DNA of 64,000 nt from Gammaproteobacteria bacterium (GCA_013816845.1 JACDDU010000003.1:248001-312000); one strand, 5' to 3'; positions 55,107 through 63,469 are shown, counted from the first letter of the stretch. The notes: generated from the letters alone by a model not told the origin. Numbers and translations are program-made.

Positions 55107-56225
55107 TTAACCTTTACGCCATAACTTAACTTGACTGCGCACCACATCATTCAAGGATCGATAATCACTATATTTTTTTCGTAACCATGCAGCACCATTG
55201 GCGTGATTTAGAGCAGCATTTTTTATTTGCTTCAAAGCAACTTCTGCATGGAATCGCTTGGCATAAGGTTCCAAGTGCTCAACAGTATTGATAATATTGT
55301 CAGTGAGGGTTGCTTGAGTCCTGGTAATAGGGTCAATGCAAATGGCATCCAATCCATATCGCGTGGCACGATAGCGATTAATTAAATAAGTTATATAAAT
55401 ATCTTTGGAAAGCTGTGGACGTTGATCAAGTAACCAATATACTAGTAATTGCGCATAAGCACCGAGTTCAGCCGCTTTTTCTACCGTAAGCGGCGTGTCA
55501 CAAATTCTCACTTCGACAGTGCCATATTCTGGTTTGGGACGAATGTCCCAATAAAAATCTTTCATACTTTTTACGACAGATAATTCAGCCATACGCGAAA
55601 AATATTCTTCAAAACCTTTCCAAGTTAAGATCCAGGGCGGTGTCCCACTCATAGGAAAAGCACTAATAATCGCAAGCCGCGAGCAATCAAATGCAGTATC
55701 AACACCTTGTTGAAAAGGAGAAGCTGCAGAGAGAGCAATGAATTGAGGAATGTACCGTGCAAAAGCATGGCAAAGATACATCGCATCATCTCCATTGGGA
55801 CAGGCAATATGAATATGCTGACCGAAGATCGTGAATTGTTTAGCGAGATAACCATATTGCTCTGAAACACTTGCGAATCGTTCGGTGGGATAAATACGTT
55901 GTTCTTTCCATTGTTGGAAAGGATGCGTGCCACCACCACAAATACCAATATGCGTTTGCAATGCTTCTTCAGCTAAAATATCTCGTAATTCGCGTAATTC
56001 TTGTACGAGCGTTGAATACGATTCATGGACGGAGGAATTCAATTCGATCATCGATTGTGTAATTTCAGGAATCATTTTGCCGGTATGATTTCGCTCGCCC
56101 ACGCGCCTCAAAAAATCTTTAGCCTCCATGGCCAAATTGAAATGCTGTAAGTCAATCAATTGCAATTCAAGTTCAACGCCCAACGTGAGATCTTTATTTT
56201 CTTTAAAGGGCGGCAGTGTATTCAT
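55107..56225 (-). CDS. GCS2-family carboxylate-amine ligase (YbdK-like)
   Basis: A 372-residue ATP-dependent ligase. Signatures: LTLGVELELQLIDL (near 12), ICGGGTHPFQQWKEQRIYPT (near 98), FGQHIHIACPNG (near 131) and YWDIRPKPEYGTVEVRICDT (near 218). Relatives include E. coli YbdK, which has weak gamma-glutamylcysteine ligase activity, and plant/alphaproteobacterial-type glutamate-cysteine ligases. The substrate is therefore probably glutamate and cysteine or another amine, but unproven. Its start overlaps the antiporter stop by 4 bp, an unusual and informative pairing. Confidence 0.9.
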   Translation of the reverse strand: MNTLPPFKENKDLTLGVELELQLIDLQHFNLAMEAKDFLRRVGERNHTGKMIPEITQSMIELNSSVHESYSTLVQELRELRDILAEEALQTHIGICGGGTHPFQQWKEQRIYPTERFASVSEQYGYLAKQFTIFGQHIHIACPNGDDAMYLCHAFARYIPQFIALSAASPFQQGVDTAFDCSRLAIISAFPMSGTPPWILTWKGFEEYFSRMAELSVVKSMKDFYWDIRPKPEYGTVEVRICDTPLTVEKAAELGAYAQLLVYWLLDQRPQLSKDIYITYLINRYRATRYGLDAICIDPITRTQATLTDNIINTVEHLEPYAKRFHAEVALKQIKNAALNHANGAAWLRKKYSDYRSLNDVVRSQVKLWRKG

Positions 56226-57427
56226 TTATTGCCTCCTGTTTTTTCCGTGGCCGCTTCGCCGGCATAAATAAATGACCATTGTGCAGCAACAGGACCAATA
56301 AGATTAAATATGGTCGCAACGGCAGTAATGATCACAATAAGCTGTGAAGATAATTCAGGGTTAACATTTTGCAGAATACCAGACATCCCAATTGCTAATG
56401 TTGCCATGGGCGTTAAAGCAAGACTTAATGCAAACATTTGCTGTTTCGTTAGGCGGCTTTTTTTAGCAAATAACATAATACCAAAAGTTTTAGCTACAGC
56501 GCGTGCAATTAAAAAGGCAATCACTGCCGCGGGTACAAGCCATAATCCTTTCAATTGTAATTGAACACCAGTTACAACAAATAAAATAATAAAAAATAAT
56601 CGGGCTAACCAACCAAAATCGACTTCGGAAAGAATATGTTTGTAATCAAAATTACGCGCGGCAACGCCTAACGTAAAGAGGGTAAGCATGGATGACACAT
56701 TTAAAATGCTGGTCAAACCAATGGCAAAAACGACCGTGCCTGCAAAAAGAACAAATTGATTTTCTTTACGCTTACCAATGAATCGAGCAATGCCTAAAAT
56801 CAATACGAACATAATGAGCCCCAAACTTACAGAGCCAACCAGTCTATAGATAACGTGACCTATCATATTGAGTAATGAAGTATGCGGTGCCGTAAAAGGT
56901 AGAAAGAAAGCAAATAAGGTTAAACCAAATAAATTATTGAGACTGGTTAAAATGAGCGTACGACGTGTTACCGGACCTTCTGCAGAAAGATCGTGCGCGA
57001 CCATCATCACTTCCGCAGGAGAGGTTGCAACTGCGATGGTTGCAGCAAGCGCTGAGGACAAAGGAGGCAAGTTAAAAAAACTCAAAACCATAAAAATAAA
57101 CAGAAAAGTAAGCGATGATTCTGCAATGGCCATAGGCAAAATTCCTCGATCATGCCGCAACCAATTAAAATCTAAATGACGACCTAAATCGAATAAAACT
57201 AAACCAAGTGAAATATCGACAAAAAGACGCGCATAAGCAAGTAAGGAAGGTGTAACGATATCGAGTCCACCGGGTCCTACTAAAAAGCCAACAGCAATAA
57301 ACCCCGTAATCGCAGGTAAAATCCGACTACGCTTTGCTAATTCGCCACCAATGAGACCAAGAATGAGTGTTAACCCAAACAAAGCAATGGGATTGAGCCG
57401 TAACGGAAATTGGGGAAAAAACAGCAT
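56222..57427 (-). CDS. Kef-like CPA2 cation/proton antiporter, membrane domain only
   Basis: A 401-residue protein with about 12 membrane segments and no TrkA-N or TrkA-C domain. Conserved stretches: ITGFIAVGFLVGPGGLDIV (near 38), ISLGLVLFDLGRHL, ATSPAEVMMVAHDL (near 133) and AGTVVFAIGLTSILNVSSM. It would exchange K+ or Na+ for H+. It is the first gene of a two-gene unit with the GCS2-type ligase; KefB/KefC antiporters elsewhere are gated by glutathione, which makes the pairing interesting, though this protein lacks the usual gating domain. Confidence 0.9.
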   Translation of the reverse strand: MLFFPQFPLRLNPIALFGLTLILGLIGGELAKRSRILPAITGFIAVGFLVGPGGLDIVTPSLLAYARLFVDISLGLVLFDLGRHLDFNWLRHDRGILPMAIAESSLTFLFIFMVLSFFNLPPLSSALAATIAVATSPAEVMMVAHDLSAEGPVTRRTLILTSLNNLFGLTLFAFFLPFTAPHTSLLNMIGHVIYRLVGSVSLGLIMFVLILGIARFIGKRKENQFVLFAGTVVFAIGLTSILNVSSMLTLFTLGVAARNFDYKHILSEVDFGWLARLFFIILFVVTGVQLQLKGLWLVPAAVIAFLIARAVAKTFGIMLFAKKSRLTKQQMFALSLALTPMATLAIGMSGILQNVNPELSSQLIVIITAVATIFNLIGPVAAQWSFIYAGEAATEKTGGNK

Positions 57428-57568
57428 GATTGCGCCTCAATTTTTGAACAATGGTTTGATGAGAATGAAACGATGTGGAGCATTGTAGGGACAAAACTAC
57501 CTCACCTTGCAGTGTAAATCAATGTTGTGTGTTTGATTGCAGGATAAGGTTGGCTTGCTAGATTTGGA

Positions 57569-58358
57569 TCACCGCGTATTCAATAGATAATAAATACCCA
57601 CATAACCTACCCATTGCTTTGGACCAGTCATGGAATGGCCAAGGGAAAGTAAAAAGGAAACATCGTCAGTAAAAGCGTAACTACCACCTACATTTATTAA
57701 AGAATAAGCACCCGTGTCTTGTTCGGGAGGATGGCGCGTGGTCGTTGTTGTTCCTTGAGCATAGAGTTCCCCACCGAAAGAAATTTGATCATTCATATTA
57801 TATTGTAAAACCCAACCACCGAATAAATAGTTTTGCATATCGGTACCCTGGTTGAAAACTAAACCACCCACCATAGGTTGCCCATTTGCCGAGGACTTTT
57901 CCGAACCAAAAAGGCAATTTGTACCAGGGTCTACCGTTACCTAAATTTCGACTAGCATCGCCTGTTGGTAATTCTATAGTGGGTACAATCGCAACACTTG
58001 GAAAATAAGTTGTTTCATCAATGAATTGATATTTAAATGAAGCTTCAATATCGCTCAAACCGGCAGCACGAGTCACGCGTTGTGGTATAAAGGTCAAAAT
58101 TGGAATTTGTAAATGCAGTTCAACATTGGGTACAAAACCATAATCGATTTCTAAAGCGGGGAAAATGATTTGATTAGTGTGCTTTGCACTTTGTACAGTC
58201 GAATAAAAATAAAGTTGTAATTGTCCTACATCCGAAATATCTGGGTCATCGGTAATAAATGGCGCATCCGCTTGTACAATAGATGCAAAAGTTACTAGTA
58301 AAAAAATACTAATACTATGGTGATACAACGAACGAGGATGCAAAAATCTTAATAACAT
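57569..58358 (-). pseudogene. Exported porin/transporter-like gene with frameshift
   Basis: Two frames cover one protein. The first (58358-57798) has a signal peptide (SISIFLLVTFASIVQADA), then APFITDDPDISDVGQLQLYF, VELHLQIPILTF and FGKVLGKWATYGG. The second (57874-57569) continues in another frame: GLVFNQGTDMQNYLFGGWVL, INVGGSYAFTDDVSFLLSLGH and ends GIYYLLNTR. The joined product of about 260 residues resembles the aromatic-strand outer-membrane 'meta-pathway' transporter family. The shift lies in TATGGTGGGTGGTTTA near 57864-57880 and is explained by one extra base (a T after GGG). It could be a real frameshift, programmed slippage or a sequencing error. Confidence 0.72.
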
Positions 58359-58366
58359 AGTGGGTC

Positions 58367-58600
58367 TTAGGGCTTTCTTCCTTTCCGATTGATGATTATT
58401 AGGATAAGGCCTACAGCTAAAGCAACTCCCCCAGCAACGGGCGAAAGATAAACTGTTTTTTCTGTATCCGCAGAAAGTTCGAGACTGCCAATTTCTGCAA
58501 CTTTTTCACGCGAGGTATAGGTGAAACCATTGTAAGCTAACGAAGTGATACCAAAAATAATGAGAATCATCGCAAAAAGATTGATGAGCATAGCACGCAT
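58367..58600 (-). CDS. Small membrane protein, DUF3185-like
   Basis: About 77 residues from ATG 58600, which has AGGAG 10 nt upstream; the frame is open further to 58642. Two membrane segments (NLFAMILIIFGITSLAYNGF and GGVALAVGLILII) are joined by a short soluble loop (TSREKVAEIGSLELSADTEK) and followed by a basic end NRKGRKP. The pattern matches the DUF3185 family; function unknown. It lies 8 bp after the frameshifted porin-like gene in transcription order reversed, within a cluster of small envelope genes. Confidence 0.8.
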   Translation of the reverse strand: MRAMLINLFAMILIIFGITSLAYNGFTYTSREKVAEIGSLELSADTEKTVYLSPVAGGVALAVGLILIIINRKGRKP

Positions 58601-58690
58601 GATGAGATTGCTCCTGAAATAGAAAATAACAAGCCCTTGCACAGGGCCTGTTAAATAGTTCGATGTTTTGGTATTAAGCTAAAGAAAAAA

Positions 58691-58849
58691 TTAAATTCTG
58701 CCAAAAACCAAGAGCAAAACAATGATGATTAACAATATCCCCACTAAGCCGGTTGGGCGATAACCCCATTCTCTACTGTATGGCCATGCTGGAAAAACAC
58801 CAATTAACACGAGAATCAAAACAATAATAAGAATAGTATCTAACGGCAT
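58691..58849 (-). CDS. Small membrane protein, DUF3309-like (52 aa)
   Basis: A 52-residue gene too short for many gene callers. ATG 58849 has AAGGAG 5 nt upstream. Translation gives two hydrophobic segments (TILIIVLILVLIGVFP and GLVGILLIIIVLLLVFG) around the hallmark PAWPYSREWGYRPTG, which is the DUF3309 signature. Function unknown; related genes are common in proteobacteria and are often near stress or BON-domain genes, as here. Confidence 0.85.
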   Translation of the reverse strand: MPLDTILIIVLILVLIGVFPAWPYSREWGYRPTGLVGILLIIIVLLLVFGRI

Positions 58850-58926
58850 AATCGCTCCTTGAGGTCAAAATTCCTTACCTGAGTTTGGCGCGTGTAGGAA
58901 AAAAGGTCAAGTTCCTGTCCATAAGG

Positions 58927-59331
58927 TTATAAACCTTGTGAACCAACGGTAATTTCTGAATCAACTTCTTGCACACCATTCATACTCTTTGCCATTTTAA
59001 TGGCAATGTCTGCTTGCGCTTTTGTTGCTGCAGTCCCTGTTAAGGTTACTACACCGCTATCGGTTGATACCATAATATTGGAACCGGTCATGCGATAATC
59101 TTCAATTAATTTTGCTTGTAACGTCGCTGTGATGCTTGTATCGCTTCCAGACATTTGAAGGGTAGAAATGGATGTTCCATTGGTCGACATGCTGCCGCTA
59201 CCGCCACCTGCCCCCGGGGGAATATTGCCTTGCATAGAGGTATTCGCATTCATATCAGCATAGCCAGTCGAGAAAGTTAAAATCATTAATAGGGTATTAA
59301 GCATTAAAAGATGACGTTTAGTCGCAACCAT
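58927..59331 (-). CDS. Exported BON-domain protein (OsmY-like)
   Basis: About 134 residues from ATG 59331 (GGGG upstream; a GTG at 59337 is in frame). A signal peptide (LMLNTLLMILTFSTGYA) is followed by a Gly/Ser/Asn-rich linker (GNIPPGAGGGSGSMSTNGTS) and one BON domain (SDTSITATLQAKLIEDYRMT, VVTLTGTAATKAQADIAIKM, VQEVDSEITV). OsmY-type proteins are periplasmic and osmotically induced. It is the first of a four-gene minus-strand cluster with the DUF3309, DUF3185 and porin-like genes. Confidence 0.9.
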   Translation of the reverse strand: MVATKRHLLMLNTLLMILTFSTGYADMNANTSMQGNIPPGAGGGSGSMSTNGTSISTLQMSGSDTSITATLQAKLIEDYRMTGSNIMVSTDSGVVTLTGTAATKAQADIAIKMAKSMNGVQEVDSEITVGSQGL

Positions 59332-59432
59332 ATCCACTACCCCGCTTATTATTTTTCCTTATTACTCTCATCTTGAACTTGATTGAAGGGAGCGGCAATG
59401 CAGTGAAAACCCTTACGCAGTTAACCCTTTGA

Positions 59433-59807
59433 TTAACTTGAAAGGTTGCAACGAAGGCTCGTGACCTGCGTTTTGGTTCCGGCCTGGCTAAGGTTGCCAG
59501 TGATAATAAGTGACTGACCAGGGTCGGCTTTTACCCTGCACGACAACGGGGTAGAAAGCGCTTGGACTTGCTTGGTTTGCATGTTGGTGACAAATAATCC
59601 CCGAATTTCGATAGGGTGAAAAATGGGATAAGTTTTACCCGCAGCAGCTGCTTTCATGCTGAGACAGCCAACATTAGGTATGCATAGAAAATAGCGATTA
59701 TCTTTAAAGTTACCATTGATTTTAATGCGTATTTGTACCGTTTCTAAAGGTGAAGCGGAGAGGGTGAAACATTGAAAAAGCAAAATAAAAAAAGTAGCCA
59801 GGCGCAT
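59433..59807 (-). CDS. Exported protein of unknown function, 124 aa
   Basis: Unrecognised. The ATG at 59807 begins MRLATFFILLFQCFTLSAS, a signal peptide; the frame also starts at a TTG at 59819. The mature part, about 105 residues, looks like a beta-sandwich or barrel (TVQIRIKINGNFKDNRYFLC, LVVTNMQTKQVQ-like strands) with four Cys (CIPNVGC, SCRVKADPG, LRCNLSS) that could form two disulfides. It lies between the BON gene and the HAD phosphatase gene. Confidence 0.7.
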   Translation of the reverse strand: MRLATFFILLFQCFTLSASPLETVQIRIKINGNFKDNRYFLCIPNVGCLSMKAAAAGKTYPIFHPIEIRGLFVTNMQTKQVQALSTPLSCRVKADPGQSLIITGNLSQAGTKTQVTSLRCNLSS

Positions 59808-59927
59808 AGTATTGACCAAAATTATTTAATATGGTCAAAATATTAACAGCACGGCCTTAAGAGATTATGAGGAAGGGGTTTTTGCTAAGGTTGCATTAAT
59901 GCTTGTAAATTAAAGGACCAGTATTCT

Positions 59928-60575
59928 TCATGACGTTACTGCCTCCCCTGCGACGACATTTAAATACTGTAAAATTTCGCTCGGATTACGGATGATACGG
60001 GTAGGCCCGCATTGGGCCAGCACGGATTCTGAGGCATATCCCCAAGTCACCGCTAGCACCCGCATTTCATTGGCAAGGGCGGCTTCAATATCTCGTGTTT
60101 CATCTCCAATATAGATGGCATCAACCGGTCTAGTGTTATAACGCTTTAAAATGTTTTTTAAGCCTTTTTTTTTGGAAAAAAAACTAGATTCAACACGAAC
60201 AAATTGAAATAAAGTGTCTAATTGATTATGGGCAAGCCAGCGGGTGACATTGTCACGCGAGTTGCTAGTCAATATACCCAAAGAAAATCCTGAGGCACTT
60301 AACTTTTTAATCGCTTCAGGCATACCCATGAAAGGCGGAATCGATAATATCTCGTGCTGCATGTGCGCGCGAATCCGTTTAATGATCGTTGGTATTTTGT
60401 ATAAAGGAATATTGAAATGCTTGATCAATTCACGCGAAGAAAAGTCTTTGAGTTGAACCCCTTGCGTTTCTTGGAATGCGCCTAAAGACAATTCAACAGA
60501 CAATTTTGCAAACTGCTTGATCATGCATTCAAAGCTATCAGCAAGTGTCCCATCGAAGTCAAAAATAATGTGCAT
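59928..60575 (-). CDS. HAD-superfamily phosphatase, Gph-like
   Basis: A 215-residue HAD hydrolase. Motif I DFDGTLADS (residues 5-13), motif II LTSNSRDN (near 116), Lys motif III KKKGLKN (near 145) and motif IV IYIGDETRDIEAAL (near 164) are all present, with a C1 helical cap. Closest types are phosphoglycolate phosphatase and pyrophosphatase PpaX. The substrate is uncertain. It is divergent from the EnhB-like gene, with 74 bp between. Confidence 0.88.
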   Translation of the reverse strand: MHIIFDFDGTLADSFECMIKQFAKLSVELSLGAFQETQGVQLKDFSSRELIKHFNIPLYKIPTIIKRIRAHMQHEILSIPPFMGMPEAIKKLSASGFSLGILTSNSRDNVTRWLAHNQLDTLFQFVRVESSFFSKKKGLKNILKRYNTRPVDAIYIGDETRDIEAALANEMRVLAVTWGYASESVLAQCGPTRIIRNPSEILQYLNVVAGEAVTS

Positions 60576-60649
60576 GAAATTTCTTATTATTATCGTAGCG
60601 TTAACAATGATACCATTGTTTGTTTTTTATTTGTAGGTAAGGAATTGAC

Positions 60650-61117
60650 ATGATAAGAACCATGAAAGCGTTTATTTTTGCCACACTCGCCTTGGTAAGT
60701 TGGAATGGCTGTGCCAGTCAAACCGGTCAATTGGTGTGTGGGAAAATACTGCCAAAACACGCAAGCTATGTTTTGAAAGGTAAGAAAAAGGGATGGGCTG
60801 AAATTTATTTATTACAAAATACGGGCAAAGAACCCATAACAGTCAATCGTGCGATAGCGCATCCTAGTGCAAGCGCTGGGTGGTCATCACAAATCGATCC
60901 TTATCATCACGCTGCACTTGCTATTACCTCTCCGCAATTTATTTTAAATTGTAATCATTCAAATGATGGTAAACCTACCAGCTGCAAACCATTACGTGTG
61001 TGCATACTAAAAAACGCTAATCAATGGAAAGTAACGGGTGAGTATTGGCTCGTTGAAAATAAAGCGACTTCAGATTTTTCGCAAGCCTTGATGCAACGAT
61101 TCAAATCAACGCAATAA
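60650..61117 (+). CDS. Exported EnhB-like protein, 155 aa
   Basis: AAGGA precedes the ATG. A signal peptide (FIFATLALVSWNGCA) with a possible lipobox-like WNGC is followed by about 135 residues with SQTGQLVCGKILPKH, WAEIYLLQNTGKEPITVNRA, a HPSASAGWSSQIDPYHHAAL segment and YWLVENKATSDFSQALMQRF. This pattern (IxLxNxxxxxIxxNRxxxHPxxSAGWxS and a final YWLxExK) is like the Legionella 'enhanced entry' protein EnhB, from memory; I cannot run a search. Its function is unknown even in Legionella. Confidence 0.55.
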   Translation: MIRTMKAFIFATLALVSWNGCASQTGQLVCGKILPKHASYVLKGKKKGWAEIYLLQNTGKEPITVNRAIAHPSASAGWSSQIDPYHHAALAITSPQFILNCNHSNDGKPTSCKPLRVCILKNANQWKVTGEYWLVENKATSDFSQALMQRFKSTQ

Positions 61118-61220
61118 TAACGATCACGCTCGTGCAATTCATTTCACTAGGAATTCTTGCTGCACGATTCAAATTTGCGTTTCAATCAGTAAATCCTTTT
61201 AATAATGAACAGGAAGTTTT

Positions 61221-62228
61221 ATGAAACAGTTTCATGTGTATGGCATCGGAAATGCTTTAGTTGATATTGACATTGAAATAGAAGAAAACACGTTAGAGCG
61301 TCTCAATATTGAAAAAGGAGTCATGACTTTAATTGATGAAGCAACACATCATAAATTGCTGCATGAATTGCATGGCATACAACATTTGAAGGCATGTGGT
61401 GGTTCAGCTGCGAATACCCTTTACACCATGCAACAAATGGGTGGTAAAACATTTTACTCATGTAAAATTGGTGCTGATGATGCAGGTGATTTTTTTTATC
61501 AAGACATGGTTTCACATGGTATCCAAACCAATTTGTTGGACACCAAGCGTGAAGGCGTAACGGGCAAATGTATTGTACTGGTAACCCCTGATGCTGATCG
61601 AACGATGAATACTTTTTTAGGTGCAACCGCTCTATTTTCTGAAAATCAACTTTCTGAAAAAGCTCTATCGCAAGCAGAATTCCTTTACATAGAAGGCTAT
61701 CTAGTCGCGCAACCGGATGCTTGCCTTGCCGCGATTAAAGCGCGTGAATTTGCGAATGCTCATCAAATAAAAGTCGCTCTCAGTTTATCAGATCCTAATA
61801 TGGTGACTTATTTTAAAAAAGGGTTGTGCGATATTATTGGTAATGGTGTTGATGTTTTATTTTGCAATGAACGTGAAGCCCTTCTCTTTACAGCAGCAGA
61901 CAATTTAACGATTGCAAAAGAAAGATTGAAAGCATTTGCGAAAACTTTCGTTATCACGATGGGCGGACAAGGTGCTTTTGTATTCGATGGCCATGAAGGT
62001 TTGCAAATTTCTGGCTATAAAGTGCCTGTGGTCGATACGGTCGGCGCCGGTGATGTATTTGCCGGCGTTTTTCTCTTTGGCATTACGCACGGACACGATT
62101 ATTTTAGCGCAGCTGATCTTGCTAATTATGCTGCGTCAAAAGTTGTATCGAAATTTGGACCGCGTCTCACGCAACCTGAAGTAGAAGACGTTAGACATAC
62201 GCTGACAGAATTAGTTTTATCGGCGTAA
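61221..62228 (+). CDS. PfkB-family carbohydrate/nucleoside kinase
   Basis: A 335-residue kinase of the adenosine kinase-like branch. Signatures: YGIGNALVDIDIEIEE at the N-terminus, CGGSAANTLYTMQQMGGKTF (near 60), and the catalytic/anion-hole motif VVDTVGAGDVFAGVFL (near 272). Substrates in this branch include adenosine, fructose, ribose and 2-dehydro-3-deoxygluconate; which one applies cannot be read from the sequence. ATG 61221 follows AGGAAG. Confidence 0.88.
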   Translation: MKQFHVYGIGNALVDIDIEIEENTLERLNIEKGVMTLIDEATHHKLLHELHGIQHLKACGGSAANTLYTMQQMGGKTFYSCKIGADDAGDFFYQDMVSHGIQTNLLDTKREGVTGKCIVLVTPDADRTMNTFLGATALFSENQLSEKALSQAEFLYIEGYLVAQPDACLAAIKAREFANAHQIKVALSLSDPNMVTYFKKGLCDIIGNGVDVLFCNEREALLFTAADNLTIAKERLKAFAKTFVITMGGQGAFVFDGHEGLQISGYKVPVVDTVGAGDVFAGVFLFGITHGHDYFSAADLANYAASKVVSKFGPRLTQPEVEDVRHTLTELVLSA

Positions 62229-62357
62229 AGGTGAGCGGGATAATTTTAACGATAGGCTTCATCCACGGTAACTTGTCAACCGAACAAAGCAATTCGAGTG
62301 TTTGGGGGAATAGGCTTACCTTTACGTGATTTAATAAGAGTTCTCGTGAAGTTCTTT

Positions 62358-62394
62358 GGGTATGCGAATGCGCATACCCATCCTACTTTAGGAT
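62358..62394. repeat. Tandem perfect hairpins between the PfkB and glycosylase genes
   Basis: Two perfect short palindromes lie side by side: GGGTATGCG-AATG-CGCATACCC (62358-62379) and ATCCTA-CTT-TAGGAT (62380-62394). They start 8 bp beyond the end of the minus-strand glycosylase gene and about 130 bp beyond the PfkB kinase stop. There is no T-run on either side, so they are not standard terminators. The first unit resembles a REP-type element. Confidence 0.6.
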
Positions 62395-62402
62395 AGAAAA
62401 AT

Positions 62403-62957
62403 CTATTTTCTGGAAATAAAGGCATTGTCTTTGATATAGAAACGTAACAATCGTTTCGCCCAATGACCTGCATAATCAACGCCGATCCGCGGACGTTTCA
62501 CAATTTTAAGAACAGGCTCATCTGCGTATTCAGCAATATACAAATCATCACTCAGTAAATCATGCCCATTAAATCCGCGGTCGATCGTCAAGGCTTTGCA
62601 TAGTAATCCGGGACCTTTGGTTTTGTTTTCAATATTCTTGATAGGTTCAAGTGCACGTAATAGTACAGCGGATGCTATACCTTCAGCTTCTGTTACCACA
62701 TTCATACAATGGTACATGCCATAAATTAAATATACGTATACATAACCAGGAGGACCAAACATAACCCGGGTCCGTTTCGTTAAGCCTTTAGCTGAATGGG
62801 CTGCTAAATCGTGGGGGCCGAGATAAGCTTCGACTTCAACAATTTTGCCAATGTATTCGCACCCATTTTTACGATGAATTAAATATTTGCCTAGTAAGGC
62901 TTGAGCGACGATTACTGGATCACGATTATAAAAGCTGCGTGGTAATTTTTTCATCAA
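62403..62957 (-). CDS. DNA-3-methyladenine glycosylase (AAG/MPG family)
   Basis: A 184-residue protein of the eukaryote-type alkyladenine glycosylase family. It begins LPRSFYNRDPVIVAQALLGK, followed by IGKIVEVEAYLGPHDLAAHS (near 36; the catalytic Glu in VEAY) and the YGMYHCMNVVTEAEGIASAV segment (near 79), with the late RPRIGVDYAGHWAKRLLRFY. It removes alkylated and deaminated purines. This family is not related to AlkA or TagA of enterobacteria. Confidence 0.95.
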   Translation of the reverse strand: MMKKLPRSFYNRDPVIVAQALLGKYLIHRKNGCEYIGKIVEVEAYLGPHDLAAHSAKGLTKRTRVMFGPPGYVYVYLIYGMYHCMNVVTEAEGIASAVLLRALEPIKNIENKTKGPGLLCKALTIDRGFNGHDLLSDDLYIAEYADEPVLKIVKRPRIGVDYAGHWAKRLLRFYIKDNAFISRK

Positions 62958-63051
62958 AAGTAATAATTCAAGTCAATTAAAGGGTGAAAGTATGCCACAA
63001 CGTAAATTCAAAGTAGATTAATTATTAAGCAATATTGACTAACTCTTTGGA

Positions 63052-63078
63052 TTTCCGGGTAAAAATTTTCCCCGGAAA
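63052..63078. promoter_or_regulatory. Hairpin-like dyad upstream of the Trp-rich protein promoter
   Basis: TTTCCGGG (63052-63059) pairs with CCCGGAAA (63071-63078) around an 11-base AT-rich centre. It sits directly upstream of a perfect TATAAT, where a regulator could bind. Confidence 0.4.
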
Positions 63079-63086
63079 AGACGCGT

Positions 63087-63092
63087 TATAAT
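63087..63092 (+). promoter_or_regulatory. Minus-10 box TATAAT
   Basis: A perfect TATAAT 44 bp before the start codon at 63136. The -35 region is AT-rich and overlaps the dyad at 63052-63078; no good TTGACA is seen. Confidence 0.45.
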
Positions 63093-63135
63093 GGTAATTG
63101 TAATTAAAGGATGCTTATAAAACTAGGAGGGCATT

Positions 63136-63456
63136 ATGAGAAAGCTTCTTATCGCGATAGGATGTATTTGCGCCATGTTAGCAATGACATCAGTCTCTCA
63201 AGCACAAACGGTTACACAACCTGTTAAACCCACTGCCACTCAAAATGTAACGGTAGCTTACAACGGTCAATGCCGTTGGGTTAGTGGTTTCTGGCGAAAT
63301 GGTTATTGGCATCCAGCACGTAAAGTTTGTTGGAGTGGCAATTACAATCGTGGTTACAAGCGCGGCTATTACAACAAGAATCGTAGCAATTGCCGATGGG
63401 TTGGCGGTTACTGGCGTTATGGTAACTGGCATCCACGTCGCCAAGCTTGCTGGTAG
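63136..63456 (+). CDS. Small exported Trp-rich repeat protein, 106 aa
   Basis: A perfect AGGAGG lies 5 nt before the ATG. The first 23 residues are a signal peptide (KLLIAIGCICAMLAMTSVSQA, then QTV). The mature part has two copies of a 21-residue motif: CRWVSGFWRNGYWHPARKVC plus W (about residues 46-66) and CRWVGGYWRYGNWHPRRQAC plus W (about 86-106), separated by a Tyr/Asn/Lys-rich linker (NYNRGYKRGYYNKNRSN). The motif resembles YXWXGXW-type repeats of exported bacterial proteins, whose function is unknown. A strong bidirectional terminator follows. Gene quality is high; function is unknown. Confidence 0.85.
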   Translation: MRKLLIAIGCICAMLAMTSVSQAQTVTQPVKPTATQNVTVAYNGQCRWVSGFWRNGYWHPARKVCWSGNYNRGYKRGYYNKNRSNCRWVGGYWRYGNWHPRRQACW

Positions 63457-63469
63457 ATCTGAAAAATTT

